A DNA stretch of 18,399 nt from an uncultured Caryophanales bacterium (GCA_946622925.1 CAMOQM010000006.1:1-18399); one strand, 5' to 3'; shown: positions 1-7,421, counted from the stretch's first letter. Numbers and translations: made by a program. Notes: generated by a model from the letters alone, not told the origin.

Positions 1-446
1 TTTCCGGTTGGATAGGTAATGGTGGCCCCTTCCGGTAATTCTTGGTTCAATGTGACCATATGGGGATTGCCGTCATAAACGCATTCATATCCAACGAGTT
101 TATAAGAATCCGGGAATTGGTTCAGGATAACGTTGACCGGCATGGTGGTGGTGAACTTTTCGCGGTAATTGATTTCGATGGACTGCTCACCCATTTTGAA
201 GAACTTAAGACGCTCGACGTCAGATATCATGTCGTCGGTCAAATCGATGGTCCTAGTAGTACCATTACGGAGTTGGACATCGACCTTGATTCCACTATAA
301 GAGAAATTGCCATAGTAGACGGAAATGGTTTCGGTATCAGCCATCTTGATACCAACGACTTCATTGCCGGAAGTACAACCCGCCAAAAAGGAGAACGAAC
401 TCATCGCTAGAAGGGCAACTTGGATTAGCTTTGTCCTTTGTTTCAT
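1..446 (-). CDS. Ig-like domain lipoprotein (partial, 3' end outside window)
   Basis: The reading frame runs from ATG at 446 off the left edge, giving 148 visible codons. GAGGAG lies 4 nt before the ATG. The N-terminus has two basic residues, a hydrophobic stretch and a lipobox LAGC with Cys24, so it should be exported and lipid-anchored on the outer face of the membrane. Residues about 27-100 look like a bacterial Ig-like group 3 (Big_3) domain: a strand-rich segment with GIKVDVQLRNGTTRTIDL and a closing INYREKFTTTMPVNV strand. From about residue 105 a second module begins (VYDGNPHMVTL...LPEGATITYPTG), which resembles MBG-type Ig repeats. Both modules are typical of surface or adhesion proteins, and more repeats probably follow beyond the edge. 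No enzymatic motif is visible. The binding partner is unknown. Its promoter region carries direct repeats (524-541). Confidence 0.85.
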   Translation of the reverse strand, partial: MKQRTKLIQVALLAMSSFSFLAGCTSGNEVVGIKMADTETISVYYGNFSYSGIKVDVQLRNGTTRTIDLTDDMISDVERLKFFKMGEQSIEINYREKFTTTMPVNVILNQFPDSYKLVGYECVYDGNPHMVTLNQELPEGATITYPTG

Positions 447-472
447 GGGTCTCCTCAAGTCTACATTTTGCC

Positions 473-493
473 CTATGGGTTAGAACCCCATAG
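473..493 (-). promoter_or_regulatory. 5'-leader inverted repeat of the lipoprotein gene
   Basis: CTATGGG and CCCATAG form a 7-bp stem with a 7-nt loop. Two further pairs (TT/AA) are possible with one bulged C. It lies 27 nt upstream of the lipoprotein ATG, so if transcription starts near 500 it would be in the mRNA leader. No T-run follows, so it is not a terminator. It could be a stability hairpin or an operator. Confidence 0.4.
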
Positions 494-523
494 TATTAGG
501 CAGCGTAAGTTTAAACAATAGTT

Positions 524-541
524 TGCAACAAATGTGCAACA
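524..541 (-). promoter_or_regulatory. Two direct heptamer repeats TGTTGCA, 11-bp period
   Basis: On the minus strand TGTTGCA-catt-TGTTGCA occupies 541 to 524. The heptamers are identical and spaced by exactly one helical turn. A possible -10 (TATTGT at 515-520) lies 3 bp downstream and no good -35 is visible, as expected for an activator-dependent promoter. SARP and OmpR-type winged-helix activators bind head-to-tail repeats of this length and phase. The nearest regulator gene (758-1516) encodes such a domain. The link between them is inference. Confidence 0.45.
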
Positions 542-548
542 TTGGAAG

Positions 549-569
549 AAAAATCTAGGTTTACCTAGA
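549..569 (-). terminator. Candidate rho-independent terminator
   Basis: TCTAGG/CCTAGA form a 6-bp stem around a 4-nt loop (564-569 with 554-559). On the minus strand it is followed by five T (549-553). It lies downstream of the kinase/regulator operon and upstream of the lipoprotein promoter, the expected place. The stem is short, so strength is uncertain. The same sequence can be read as a dyad of 7-bp arms spaced by 2 bp. Confidence 0.45.
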
Positions 570-659
570 GAAAGGGAAACTCGTTTTTATCAAAGATTTT
601 CTTTTGAAACGAATCCCAAAATGGCAAAGAAATGCCAAAATCTATTTTATTAATAAAAT

Positions 660-689
660 AAAAAAGGGAAATTCCCTAAAATCTCCCTT
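660..689 (-). terminator. Candidate terminator of the kinase/regulator operon
   Basis: AAGGGA (664-669) pairs with TCCCTT (684-689), and the minus-strand transcript then runs into six T (660-665). An alternative inner fold is GGGA/TCCC. It begins 69 nt after the response-regulator stop codon. The stem is short with a 14-nt loop, so this is a moderate call. Confidence 0.4.
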
Positions 690-757
690 CAGCAAAACCC
701 TTAAATATTTCAAGGCATTTACAAATGTAATTTCCTTAATGGCCAAATCTATGAACC

Positions 758-1516
758 CTAGTCATCTACGAACATCGCCCAGGAATACTGGAACATGTAT
801 TGGCCACGGAAGGAACGGATGGCATCCGGGTTGTTATTCTTGAATTCATAGGCATCGCAATCGATCTTGCTGATATCGATATAGCACTCGTTATGACGCT
901 TCACGAAGACGTCTTCGCACCCTACTTTTTTAAGGGTTTGCTGGATATCGCTAATGAGATTACGGAGGTAAGAAGGATGATCTTCTTCCCACAAAACGGC
1001 ATTAAGTTCATTAACGCTGATGGCCGAACCCTCCCTATCTATCAGATAGGCGATTAATTCTTTGGATTTACTCCGTTTGAACTTTAAAGGGGCACCATCG
1101 CAGAATATCTCAAAATTGCCAAAGCACTTGACTTGGATACGCTTGCTAGAAGCGATTTGGATAGGCCTGGATAGTTCTTCTATCTCATCTCTTAATTTCT
1201 TTTCGGTTACCGGTTTGGAAACATAACCCGAAGCATGGGCTTTAAAGGCTTCTAAGGCATAATTATCGTAGGCTGTGACAAAGATTATCTTAGTCTGCGG
1301 GGCGATGGTTTTAAGTTTACGGGCGAGCTGGATTCCATTGATTTCAGGCATCTCAATATCAAGCAATGCCAAATCAAATTTGGTCTTCTGGGCCTCTTCT
1401 AAAGCCGCTACGGGGTTATCAAAAGCAAAGAGGTCGTTCCCGGGGAGAACTTTTTCCACGGTATTTTTGAGCCTTAGCAATTGAAGCTGCTCATCATCGG
1501 TTAACAATATGTTCAT
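758..1516 (-). CDS. Response regulator, receiver plus SARP-type winged helix
   Basis: The protein is 252 aa. Residues 1-115 form a complete CheY-like receiver: acidic pair D7/D8, phospho-acceptor D53 in LLDIEMP, T81 and K101. From about 125 to 215 there is an AfsR/SARP-like winged-helix DNA-binding domain (VKCFGNFEIFCDGAPLKFKRSKSKELIAYL, then LRNLISDIQQTL and a wing near CYID). This is the arrangement of the SAPR-family response regulators (REC, wHTH, BTAD). Here the BTAD part is nearly absent, with only about 35 residues following the wing. The start is firm: AAGGAGG precedes ATG and the codon overlaps the kinase stop by 4 nt (ATGA), so the two are translationally coupled. It should be phosphorylated by that kinase and act as a transcription activator. 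Targets are unknown, but repeats near both its own operon and the neighbouring lipoprotein are candidates. Confidence 0.88.
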   Translation of the reverse strand: MNILLTDDEQLQLLRLKNTVEKVLPGNDLFAFDNPVAALEEAQKTKFDLALLDIEMPEINGIQLARKLKTIAPQTKIIFVTAYDNYALEAFKAHASGYVSKPVTEKKLRDEIEELSRPIQIASSKRIQVKCFGNFEIFCDGAPLKFKRSKSKELIAYLIDREGSAISVNELNAVLWEEDHPSYLRNLISDIQQTLKKVGCEDVFVKRHNECYIDISKIDCDAYEFKNNNPDAIRSFRGQYMFQYSWAMFVDD

Positions 1517-2796
1517 GCCGCACCTCCTTCTTTTTTAAACCTCACGGTCGCCTTCGTCCCTTTGCCAGGGGCGCTTTCGATCATAAGTTTACCATCGGTC
1601 ATCCTCGAGACACGATAGCTAATATTGGCTAAGCCAAAATGCTTATTGGATGTAAAGTCGACTTCTTTCATATCAAAACCAACTCCATCATCGATGATTT
1701 CGACTACGAAGGCATCGGTCTCTTCGTGGCTTTTTAAGGTGATGGTACCGCCTTTGATTCTCTGCAAGATACCATGCTTAACCGCATTCTCAACCAAAGG
1801 TTGGACGATAAGCGGCGGTACCATGAAATCGGTAACCTTAAGGTCATAGATAACCTTGATTCGATCGGGGAAACGAAGTTCTTCCAAAGCTAGGAAGGTT
1901 TGGATATGCTGCAATTCGTCCTCGAAAGGAATCAAACGGTTTTCGGTTAAGGAAGAAAGGTTGGAACGCAGATACTCGGTGAAGTCATCTAGGCCTCTCT
2001 GGGCCTTTTCCGGATCAATGGTAATAAGAGTGGAAATCGAAGAAAGGGAGTTGTAGATGAAATGGGGTTGGATTTGGGAAAGCATGACCTTGATTTGGGC
2101 GTCCTTCAACTTCTCTTCTTCCTTAGCTAGTTCCAAATTCCTCTCCACCCCGAGGAAGAAGAACAGGATTTCGATTGAAACGATGATGGAAAGATAGGCG
2201 ATGGCATAGCCTTTGAAAATGTTTTGGAGAACAATGGCCACTAAGGGTAACAAACAATACAAAGCGAATGCCAGTTTTTCTCGGATATTAAGCTTCTTAT
2301 TAAATACAGCCACCACAAAGATAACGGCAAAGAGGATAAACTGGTAAATTTGAGAAACGATCATCGCGTTTTGCCTGGTATATCCCCCGCCAATAGAAGT
2401 AAAGAACATCCGGGTAAAAACGTTGACGATATCTAGGATTATGAAAACCGAGAATAGCGAAATATTGATGACATGCAATGGTTTAACCCATTTATTTGGC
2501 ACATTTACATAAACCATCATGTAGAGGAAAAGCAAGAATACCTCAAGGTTATTGCAGATATAAAACCCAGTATAGAAACCAATGATATAGGCATCGCTTA
2601 CCGTGCCTAAGGCTTGCTTAATTAAAGTGAAGGCGAAATACAAAGCGAAATGGAAAGCGGTAAAGGAAAAGAACCCCAAAAGATAGTTCTCGTCTTTTCT
2701 CCGATTTTTCTTGGTGGCGACATAAACGATATGGACCAGCAAAATGACAAATCCAATCAAACAGACCGTGGCGTTGAATACGACGTTGCTATCCAT
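1513..2796 (-). CDS. LytS/YesM-class sensor histidine kinase with 7TM input domain
   Basis: The protein is 427 aa. Residues 1-215 hold about seven hydrophobic helices with short loops and no large extracellular domain, resembling the HisKA_7TM sensor head. Signals are therefore probably sensed in or near the membrane. A short coiled linker (218-240) leads to a His_kinase-family core: SQIQPHFIYN with phosphorylatable H245, then an HATPase domain with N-box QPLVENAVKHG (N337), DDGVGFD (369-375) and HFGLANI (386-392). It autophosphorylates and passes the phosphate to the regulator encoded by the overlapping gene downstream. Kinases of this class are usually paired with LytTR or AraC-type regulators, so a SARP-type partner is less common. 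No Shine-Dalgarno is seen before ATG 2796. Instead a 14-bp palindrome abuts the start, and three direct repeats lie further upstream. Confidence 0.9.
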   Translation of the reverse strand: MDSNVVFNATVCLIGFVILLVHIVYVATKKNRRKDENYLLGFFSFTAFHFALYFAFTLIKQALGTVSDAYIIGFYTGFYICNNLEVFLLFLYMMVYVNVPNKWVKPLHVINISLFSVFIILDIVNVFTRMFFTSIGGGYTRQNAMIVSQIYQFILFAVIFVVAVFNKKLNIREKLAFALYCLLPLVAIVLQNIFKGYAIAYLSIIVSIEILFFFLGVERNLELAKEEEKLKDAQIKVMLSQIQPHFIYNSLSSISTLITIDPEKAQRGLDDFTEYLRSNLSSLTENRLIPFEDELQHIQTFLALEELRFPDRIKVIYDLKVTDFMVPPLIVQPLVENAVKHGILQRIKGGTITLKSHEETDAFVVEIIDDGVGFDMKEVDFTSNKHFGLANISYRVSRMTDGKLMIESAPGKGTKATVRFKKEGGAA

Positions 2797-2797
2797 A

Positions 2798-2811
2798 CGG
2801 ATAATTATCCG
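2798..2811. promoter_or_regulatory. Perfect 14-bp palindrome CGGATAATTATCCG at kinase start
   Basis: The sequence equals its own reverse complement and ends 1 nt before the ATG of the kinase gene. It contains GATAAT on the minus strand (2804-2809), 7 nt before ATG, which would be a -10 box giving a leaderless mRNA. If the upstream TATACC (2829-2834) is the -10, the palindrome lies instead in a leader of about 25 nt, where it could act as operator or hairpin. Confidence 0.55.
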
Positions 2812-2828
2812 AGTTTTGACTTTGTTTT

Positions 2829-2867
2829 GGTATAAAAAACATCGCTAATAATCGTTAATTATCGATA
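2829..2867 (-). promoter_or_regulatory. Kinase operon promoter with three TANCGAT repeats at 10-bp period
   Basis: On the minus strand the heptamers TATCGAT (2861-2867), TAACGAT (2851-2857) and TAGCGAT (2841-2847) are identical at six of seven positions and spaced exactly 10 bp. Six bp downstream of the last one lies TATACC (2829-2834), a plausible -10. The -35 is poor (TTAACG at 2853-2858) and is covered by the repeats. Direct heptamer repeats ending just upstream of the -10 are the known layout of SARP-type activator sites, which suggests autoregulation by the encoded regulator. Confidence 0.5.
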
Positions 2868-2878
2868 GAGGACCTATC

Positions 2879-3634
2879 TTAGGCCTTAATCATGAATTTA
2901 GCCTTAAAGGCATTGATACTATCTAAACCGATATTAAGCTCGTTCAGGATATAGTTCTGTAGCGATCCGGCCTTCTCGATCATGGCCGAAAAGGCGGAAA
3001 GCAAATAAGCCCGGTCAGCCAGCATGGCTTTATATACCCCAATGGCCAATTTCCTTTTAAAGAGCAAGAACATGATGAGGTTACGATATAGCCTACCTTT
3101 CTTCCGGTTAGGCTTATCGCTAAGTTCGTAGTCTTTTAGGATATCTTCCTCTTTATAGCCTAAGGCCACTAGGAACAAAGCGGTGAGGATGCCGCATCTA
3201 TCCTTGCCGGCACTACAATGCCAAAGTCTAGGGCCGTCTTCTAAAGAGAATAGCTTCCTTAAGGCCTCGCCAAGATGGTTCATGCTCGTGGGCTTGGTGA
3301 CGATTTGTTTATAGAGCCACGGCATATCGGGCGGAGCCTTATATCCCTTGAGCCCTTTTTCGTGGGTAATGCCTAGTAATTCGGCGTCAACGATGGGAAA
3401 ATGCGAATACACGCTCCCCTTGATTAACGCATCGGGCTTCTTGAATATTTCTCCATCGGTCCGCAAATCGATGACTTCGGAGATTGAATAATTAGCAAGG
3501 GCCTTTTGTTCCTTCTTGGAGAGCTTATTTAAGGCACTAGAACGCAAAAACAAACCCGGCTTTAGGCGTAGTCCATCTTCGCTCACCAAATAGCTTAGAT
3601 CCCGGAAATTCCTTTTCTTCAGAGGGTTTGCCAT
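2879..3634 (-). CDS. Tyrosine/dual-specificity protein phosphatase (Y_phosphatase3 family)
   Basis: The protein is 251 aa. The Cys-based phosphatase loop is HCSAGKDRCG at 139-148, with nucleophile C140, D145 and R146. The N-terminal part has FRDLSYLVSEDGLRLKPGLFLRSS and VIDLRTDGE, typical of the Y_phosphatase3 group (IphP/LipA-like enzymes of Gram-positive bacteria). It hydrolyses phosphate esters on protein tyrosine or possibly phosphoinositide substrates. There is no signal peptide, so it is probably cytoplasmic. The residue after the loop arginine is usually threonine and here is C147, placing a second thiol beside the active site. A TATAAT box 6 nt before ATG 3634, with no Shine-Dalgarno, indicates its own promoter and a leaderless mRNA. 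No clear terminator separates it from the kinase operon downstream. Its physiological target is not evident. Confidence 0.87.
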   Translation of the reverse strand: MANPLKKRNFRDLSYLVSEDGLRLKPGLFLRSSALNKLSKKEQKALANYSISEVIDLRTDGEIFKKPDALIKGSVYSHFPIVDAELLGITHEKGLKGYKAPPDMPWLYKQIVTKPTSMNHLGEALRKLFSLEDGPRLWHCSAGKDRCGILTALFLVALGYKEEDILKDYELSDKPNRKKGRLYRNLIMFLLFKRKLAIGVYKAMLADRAYLLSAFSAMIEKAGSLQNYILNELNIGLDSINAFKAKFMIKA

Positions 3635-3640
3635 GAGGGG

Positions 3641-3668
3641 ATTATAGCAACATCTTCCACGCTAACAA
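3641..3668 (-). promoter_or_regulatory. Promoter of phosphatase gene, leaderless
   Basis: On the minus strand TTGTTA (3663-3668), a 16-bp spacer and TATAAT (3641-3646) form a promoter. TGC directly before the box gives an extended -10. Only CCCCTC separates the box from ATG 3634, so transcription should begin at or within one base of the start codon. Confidence 0.65.
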
Positions 3669-3708
3669 AAACAATTAATTGCTCGCTCAAGTTCTTTTCC
3701 AAAATGGC

Positions 3709-5490
3709 CTATTTGACTTCCTGGTCGGCGTATTGGAGTTCGTATAGCTTATAGTAGTGACCCTTCTTACGAAGTAATTCCTGGTGATTGCCTTGTTCTA
3801 AGACCTCGCCGTTTTGTAAGACGATGATATTATCCGCGTGTTGGATAGTGCTTAACCTATGGGCTACGACCAACATAGTGCCAATGTTTTTAATCCTCTC
3901 TAAAGAGTCTTGGATCAAGAGCTCGGTTTCGGTATCGATGTTCGCAGTAGCTTCGTCCAGAATGAGGATTTGGGGCTTATGGAGGATGGTTCTGGCAAAG
4001 GAGAGCAATTGACGTTGCCCAGAAGAGAAATTCTCGCCTCTTTCTAAGACTTCTTCCTCTAAACCATTAGGCAATTTGGAAATGAAGGTAGAGGCATTGA
4101 CATAATCGGTCGCGGCCTTGATTTCCTCGTCGGTAAAGGAATCGTCATGCAAGGTCAAATTGCTTCTAATCGAGCCAGAGAAGAGGAAGACGTCTTGAAG
4201 CATTTGGCCAATGGCTTTCCTTAATGAATCAATCTTAATTTCAGTAATATCGATGCCATCGATTAAAATCTGACCGCGTTGGATTTCATAGTTACGGACG
4301 ATTAAAGATAAGATAGTGGTTTTGCCTGCGCCCGTCGCCCCAACAAAGGCCACGGTCTGTTTGGGTTCAACCACGAAAGAGACATCCTTAAGAATCCAGT
4401 TCTCCTCTTCATAGGCAAACCAAACGTTTCTAAATTCGATTTTGCCTTCGAAATGGTCGATTTCCCGGGCTTCGGGCTTATCGACGACTTCAGGCGGAAC
4501 GTCTAACAAGCAATATAAACGTTCGGCCGCGGTTAAAGCCCTTTGGATTTGGTTTAACTGGTCGGCGATATTCTGAATTGGGTTAAAGAACCTAGATAAA
4601 TAGAGGTAGAAAGCCACGATTTCGGCCGCGAGAAGCTGAAGTTGGAGACCAACCCCAAAGGTAACGGCAACCGAACCATAATAAAGGAAGTTAATGAAGG
4701 GACGATAGAAGGCAAAAGCGATAACGACTGAGTAAGTGGCCTTACGGATATTGTTATTCTTAACGTCGAACTCCTCTTCTTTACGTTTTTCCTGGTTGAA
4801 GATTTGGGTGATTTTCATACCGGAGAGGTTTTCGGAAAGGAAAGTATTCAAATCGGAAATATAGCGACGTTCATTACGGAAAATCTTGCCGACAATCTTG
4901 CCGAAGAAGAAAGAAGTTATACCTGCAACAAGAGCGAAAAGAAGAAGCCACAACGATAGCTGGATCGAGATAACCATCATGATAATCAAAACCCCGATAA
5001 CGGTTAAAAGGTTAGAAATGAGGTTGACCAATACCGAGGTGAATAAATCAGATACGGAGGCCGTGTAGTTGGCAACCCTGGTAACCAAAGACCCGGTGGC
5101 CATCTCATTGAACTGGTTTTGGGACATCGATTCGATGTGATTGAAGACTTCCATCCTTAAACCATAGACGATACGTTGACCGGCTTTTTGGAGGATCATA
5201 GATTGGATATAACGGATACCTTCGTTAGCGACCGCCAAGACGACATATCCAATAACCACACCCATAAGAATGGCAAAGGTCTTTTCACCTACGGTCTCGT
5301 CCTTTAATAACCCAACGAACCTCGAAGTGAAATAAGGCAGGACGATATTGATGACGACGTTAATGAGAATCAATAGGAACGAAAGGAAAATGGCGAGCTT
5401 TTCTTTGGCCACGTAGGGTTTGGAATGACGAAGAATCTGCCATAAGGACATCTTATGGTCGCCCATTAGGGCTTCGTTTTTCTCATCCAC
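3709..5490 (-). CDS. ABC exporter half-transporter, canonical-ATPase subunit
   Basis: The protein is 593 aa and starts at GTG 5490 behind AAGGAGG with an 8-nt spacer. Residues 20-325 are a six-helix type I exporter domain; about 350-590 form the nucleotide-binding domain. Walker A is GATGAGKT (384-391), Walker B ILILDE with catalytic E513, and the switch histidine is H544, all canonical. The signature is FSSGQ (488-492) instead of LSGGQ. The gene overlaps the upstream partner gene by 8 nt. In heterodimeric exporters such as BmrCD, LmrCD and TM287/288 one composite ATP site is degenerate. Here this subunit supplies the intact Walker motifs for the active site and the altered signature for the inactive one. 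The substrate is unknown; lipids, peptides or drugs are all possible. Confidence 0.92.
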   Translation of the reverse strand: MDEKNEALMGDHKMSLWQILRHSKPYVAKEKLAIFLSFLLILINVVINIVLPYFTSRFVGLLKDETVGEKTFAILMGVVIGYVVLAVANEGIRYIQSMILQKAGQRIVYGLRMEVFNHIESMSQNQFNEMATGSLVTRVANYTASVSDLFTSVLVNLISNLLTVIGVLIIMMVISIQLSLWLLLFALVAGITSFFFGKIVGKIFRNERRYISDLNTFLSENLSGMKITQIFNQEKRKEEEFDVKNNNIRKATYSVVIAFAFYRPFINFLYYGSVAVTFGVGLQLQLLAAEIVAFYLYLSRFFNPIQNIADQLNQIQRALTAAERLYCLLDVPPEVVDKPEAREIDHFEGKIEFRNVWFAYEEENWILKDVSFVVEPKQTVAFVGATGAGKTTILSLIVRNYEIQRGQILIDGIDITEIKIDSLRKAIGQMLQDVFLFSGSIRSNLTLHDDSFTDEEIKAATDYVNASTFISKLPNGLEEEVLERGENFSSGQRQLLSFARTILHKPQILILDEATANIDTETELLIQDSLERIKNIGTMLVVAHRLSTIQHADNIIVLQNGEVLEQGNHQELLRKKGHYYKLYELQYADQEVK

Positions 5491-7279
5491 GTTTGCTACC
5501 TCCTTCCATTTCTTTCTCTAATTCCTGTAAGAAAACCATCCTCTGATATAAAGGGGAGGTCTTCATTAGCTCGTTATGGCTGCCATAGGCGGATAACTTA
5601 CCGTCATCTAAAACGATGATCTTATCCATATGCATGACCGAAGATACGCGCGAGGCGATAAGCAAAGTGGTCTTATCTTTCCTCGTATTGGCGATATTGG
5701 CCAAAATGGTCTCTTCGGTTTTGACGTCGACCGCCGAAACGCAGTCATCAAGGATCATGATGGGAGCGTCCTTGTATTCGGCCCTAGCGATTGAAATACG
5801 TTGTTTTTGGCCGCCTGATAAGGTCACGCCTCTTTCCCCGGATACGGTCTGATAACCCTTGGGGAAGGCTTCAATATTAGAAGCAACGTCAGCAAAGCCA
5901 GCTGCCTCCACAACCCTTTCGTGATTGATTTTAGAAGCGGCAAAGGCAATATTCTCCTCAACTTCGGCCGAGAATAGGAAATTATCCTGAGGCGCATAAG
6001 AAATATGGTTACGTAAACTCTGGATATCAGCGTCCATGATGTCATGGCCATCGATGAAGACCTGACCCTTTTCGACGTTATATAGACGAAGCAAAGTATT
6101 AACAAGGCAAGTCTTACCGGCCCCGACCTTTCCGACTATGCCGATATGCTCACCTGCTTTAATTTTTAATGTGATGTCCTTTAACGCATAGTCGTTGGTG
6201 CCCGGGAACCTAAAAGAGAAGCCTTTGAACTCAATCTCACCGGCCCCACCATCGAGGCTAACGGCGTTAGGTGGAGAGAAGACATCCACCTTGGTATCCA
6301 AGAAGGCGGAAATCCTTCTTAATGAACCTTTGGCCCTACTTCTCATGGAGACGATTTGGCCTAAGGCAATCATCGGCCAAACGATCAAATCCACATAGCC
6401 GACGAACTCCATAAGCTCACCGACGGTCATGGAAATGGTCTGCCCGAAAATGACGACTGGATTGCCCACGATCGTGGAATAAACCATCCATCCGCCAAAG
6501 CCCAATAAGAAGCCCATTTGGATGATTAAAATCAATTCGATAATCACGTCAAAAAATACGGATAACCTTGCAAAACTGACATTAACTTCTTGGTTTTTCT
6601 TAGCAACCTTGGCGAAAGCATGGATTTCTTTGTTTTGCTTTACGAAGGCTTTAATGACCCGGATTCCGGTGAAGTTTTCTTGGGCGAAATCATAAAGTTT
6701 GTCATATTCTTTTTGCCTTCCTTCCCAAAGCTTGGACATGAAGCGATCGACGAGCATTCCCCAAATGATGATTAAGATGATGGGGATGGCGGTAAGCAAG
6801 GTCATCCAAGGGTTAAGCCTGATCATGGAGATGAAGACCGAGGCGCTAAGGAAGACGGCGTCAACGAGCATGACGGTGCCCCAACCAAAGAAGTCGCTGA
6901 TTTCTTCAATGTCGGAAGTAAACCAGTTCATGATGTTGCCGACTTTATTTTCGTGGTAATAGGCAGGCGGTAACTTCTCGGCGTGGAGGAACATCTCTTT
7001 ACGGAGCCCGGCCGCGATACCGGTGGAGGCCCGGAAGATAGATAATCTCCAAACGGCCCTGCCGACGAACATGATGCCGGCGACTAAGATGATTCCGCCG
7101 ATGATGCTACCTAGCTTCTCGCTATCGACGATGAGTTCGTTATTGGAGTCAATGATTTGGCCTAAAAAACGGGGAATGAAAGTTTGGGCCACGTCGACGA
7201 CGATGAGGGCCACGACCCCGATTAGGAAGAAGAGGAAGAACTTCTTGTAATATTTGTTGACGTACTTTCCGAATAACAT
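5483..7279 (-). CDS. ABC exporter half-transporter, degenerate-site subunit
   Basis: The protein is 598 aa, with six transmembrane helices over about residues 10-310 and a nucleotide-binding domain over 345-590. Walker A GKVGAGKT (383-390) and the signature LSGGQ (487-491) are intact. Walker B reads MILDD, so D512 replaces the catalytic glutamate, and S543 replaces the switch histidine. This is the hallmark of the non-catalytic partner of a heterodimeric exporter, and it complements the changes in the subunit encoded by the overlapping downstream gene. ATG 7279 has no Shine-Dalgarno. A promoter-like TTGAAA-17-TAATGT upstream predicts a leader of only about 10 nt. The two genes form one operon. 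Cargo cannot be read from the sequence. Confidence 0.92.
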   Translation of the reverse strand: MLFGKYVNKYYKKFFLFFLIGVVALIVVDVAQTFIPRFLGQIIDSNNELIVDSEKLGSIIGGIILVAGIMFVGRAVWRLSIFRASTGIAAGLRKEMFLHAEKLPPAYYHENKVGNIMNWFTSDIEEISDFFGWGTVMLVDAVFLSASVFISMIRLNPWMTLLTAIPIILIIIWGMLVDRFMSKLWEGRQKEYDKLYDFAQENFTGIRVIKAFVKQNKEIHAFAKVAKKNQEVNVSFARLSVFFDVIIELILIIQMGFLLGFGGWMVYSTIVGNPVVIFGQTISMTVGELMEFVGYVDLIVWPMIALGQIVSMRSRAKGSLRRISAFLDTKVDVFSPPNAVSLDGGAGEIEFKGFSFRFPGTNDYALKDITLKIKAGEHIGIVGKVGAGKTCLVNTLLRLYNVEKGQVFIDGHDIMDADIQSLRNHISYAPQDNFLFSAEVEENIAFAASKINHERVVEAAGFADVASNIEAFPKGYQTVSGERGVTLSGGQKQRISIARAEYKDAPIMILDDCVSAVDVKTEETILANIANTRKDKTTLLIASRVSSVMHMDKIIVLDDGKLSAYGSHNELMKTSPLYQRMVFLQELEKEMEGGSKRG

Positions 7280-7295
7280 AACCGCAACGGCTTAA

Positions 7296-7324
7296 ACATT
7301 AATGGCCGAAATGTTTCCTTTCAA
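7296..7324 (-). promoter_or_regulatory. Promoter of the ABC exporter operon
   Basis: TTGAAA (7319-7324), a 17-bp spacer and TAATGT (7296-7301) on the minus strand. The -35 is good and the -10 is weak. The transcript would begin about 9-10 nt before ATG 7279, with no room for a Shine-Dalgarno. Confidence 0.45.
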
Positions 7325-7355
7325 CATTTTTTTAATAAAAATGGACATTATTTTT

Positions 7356-7385
7356 AAAAAGGGGCGTTACTTATGTAAAAGTAAC
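7356..7385 (-). terminator. Candidate terminator after lone ABC ATPase gene
   Basis: GTTACTT (7366-7372) and AAGTAAC (7379-7385) form a 7-bp stem with a 6-nt loop. On the minus strand GCCCC and then TTTTT follow (7356-7365). The 5-nt gap before the T-run makes it atypical, but its place between the two transcription units fits. Confidence 0.4.
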
Positions 7386-7421
7386 ACTAGAAAAGCGTTT
7401 AGAGTTTCTATTTTGGCCTAT

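Larger units (their letters stand above)
447..757. other. 311-bp intergenic region, regulatory and terminator signals only
   Basis: This gap separates the response-regulator stop codon from the lipoprotein start. No convincing ORF is present on either strand. On the minus strand, in transcription order, it holds a hairpin with a T6 run (about 660-689), a second hairpin with T5 (549-569), two 11-bp-period TGTTGCA repeats (524-541), a weak promoter-like stretch, and a leader hairpin (473-493) before the lipoprotein Shine-Dalgarno. Confidence 0.6.

Noticed and set aside
42..410. 122-codon ORF on + strand at the left edge
   Set aside because: Antisense to the lipoprotein, which has a lipobox, Shine-Dalgarno and Ig-like sequence; the + frame has none of these.
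3660..3708. Terminator after the ABC exporter operon
   Set aside because: CAATTAATTG followed by T5 is self-complementary but leaves no loop, and no other stable stem was found.
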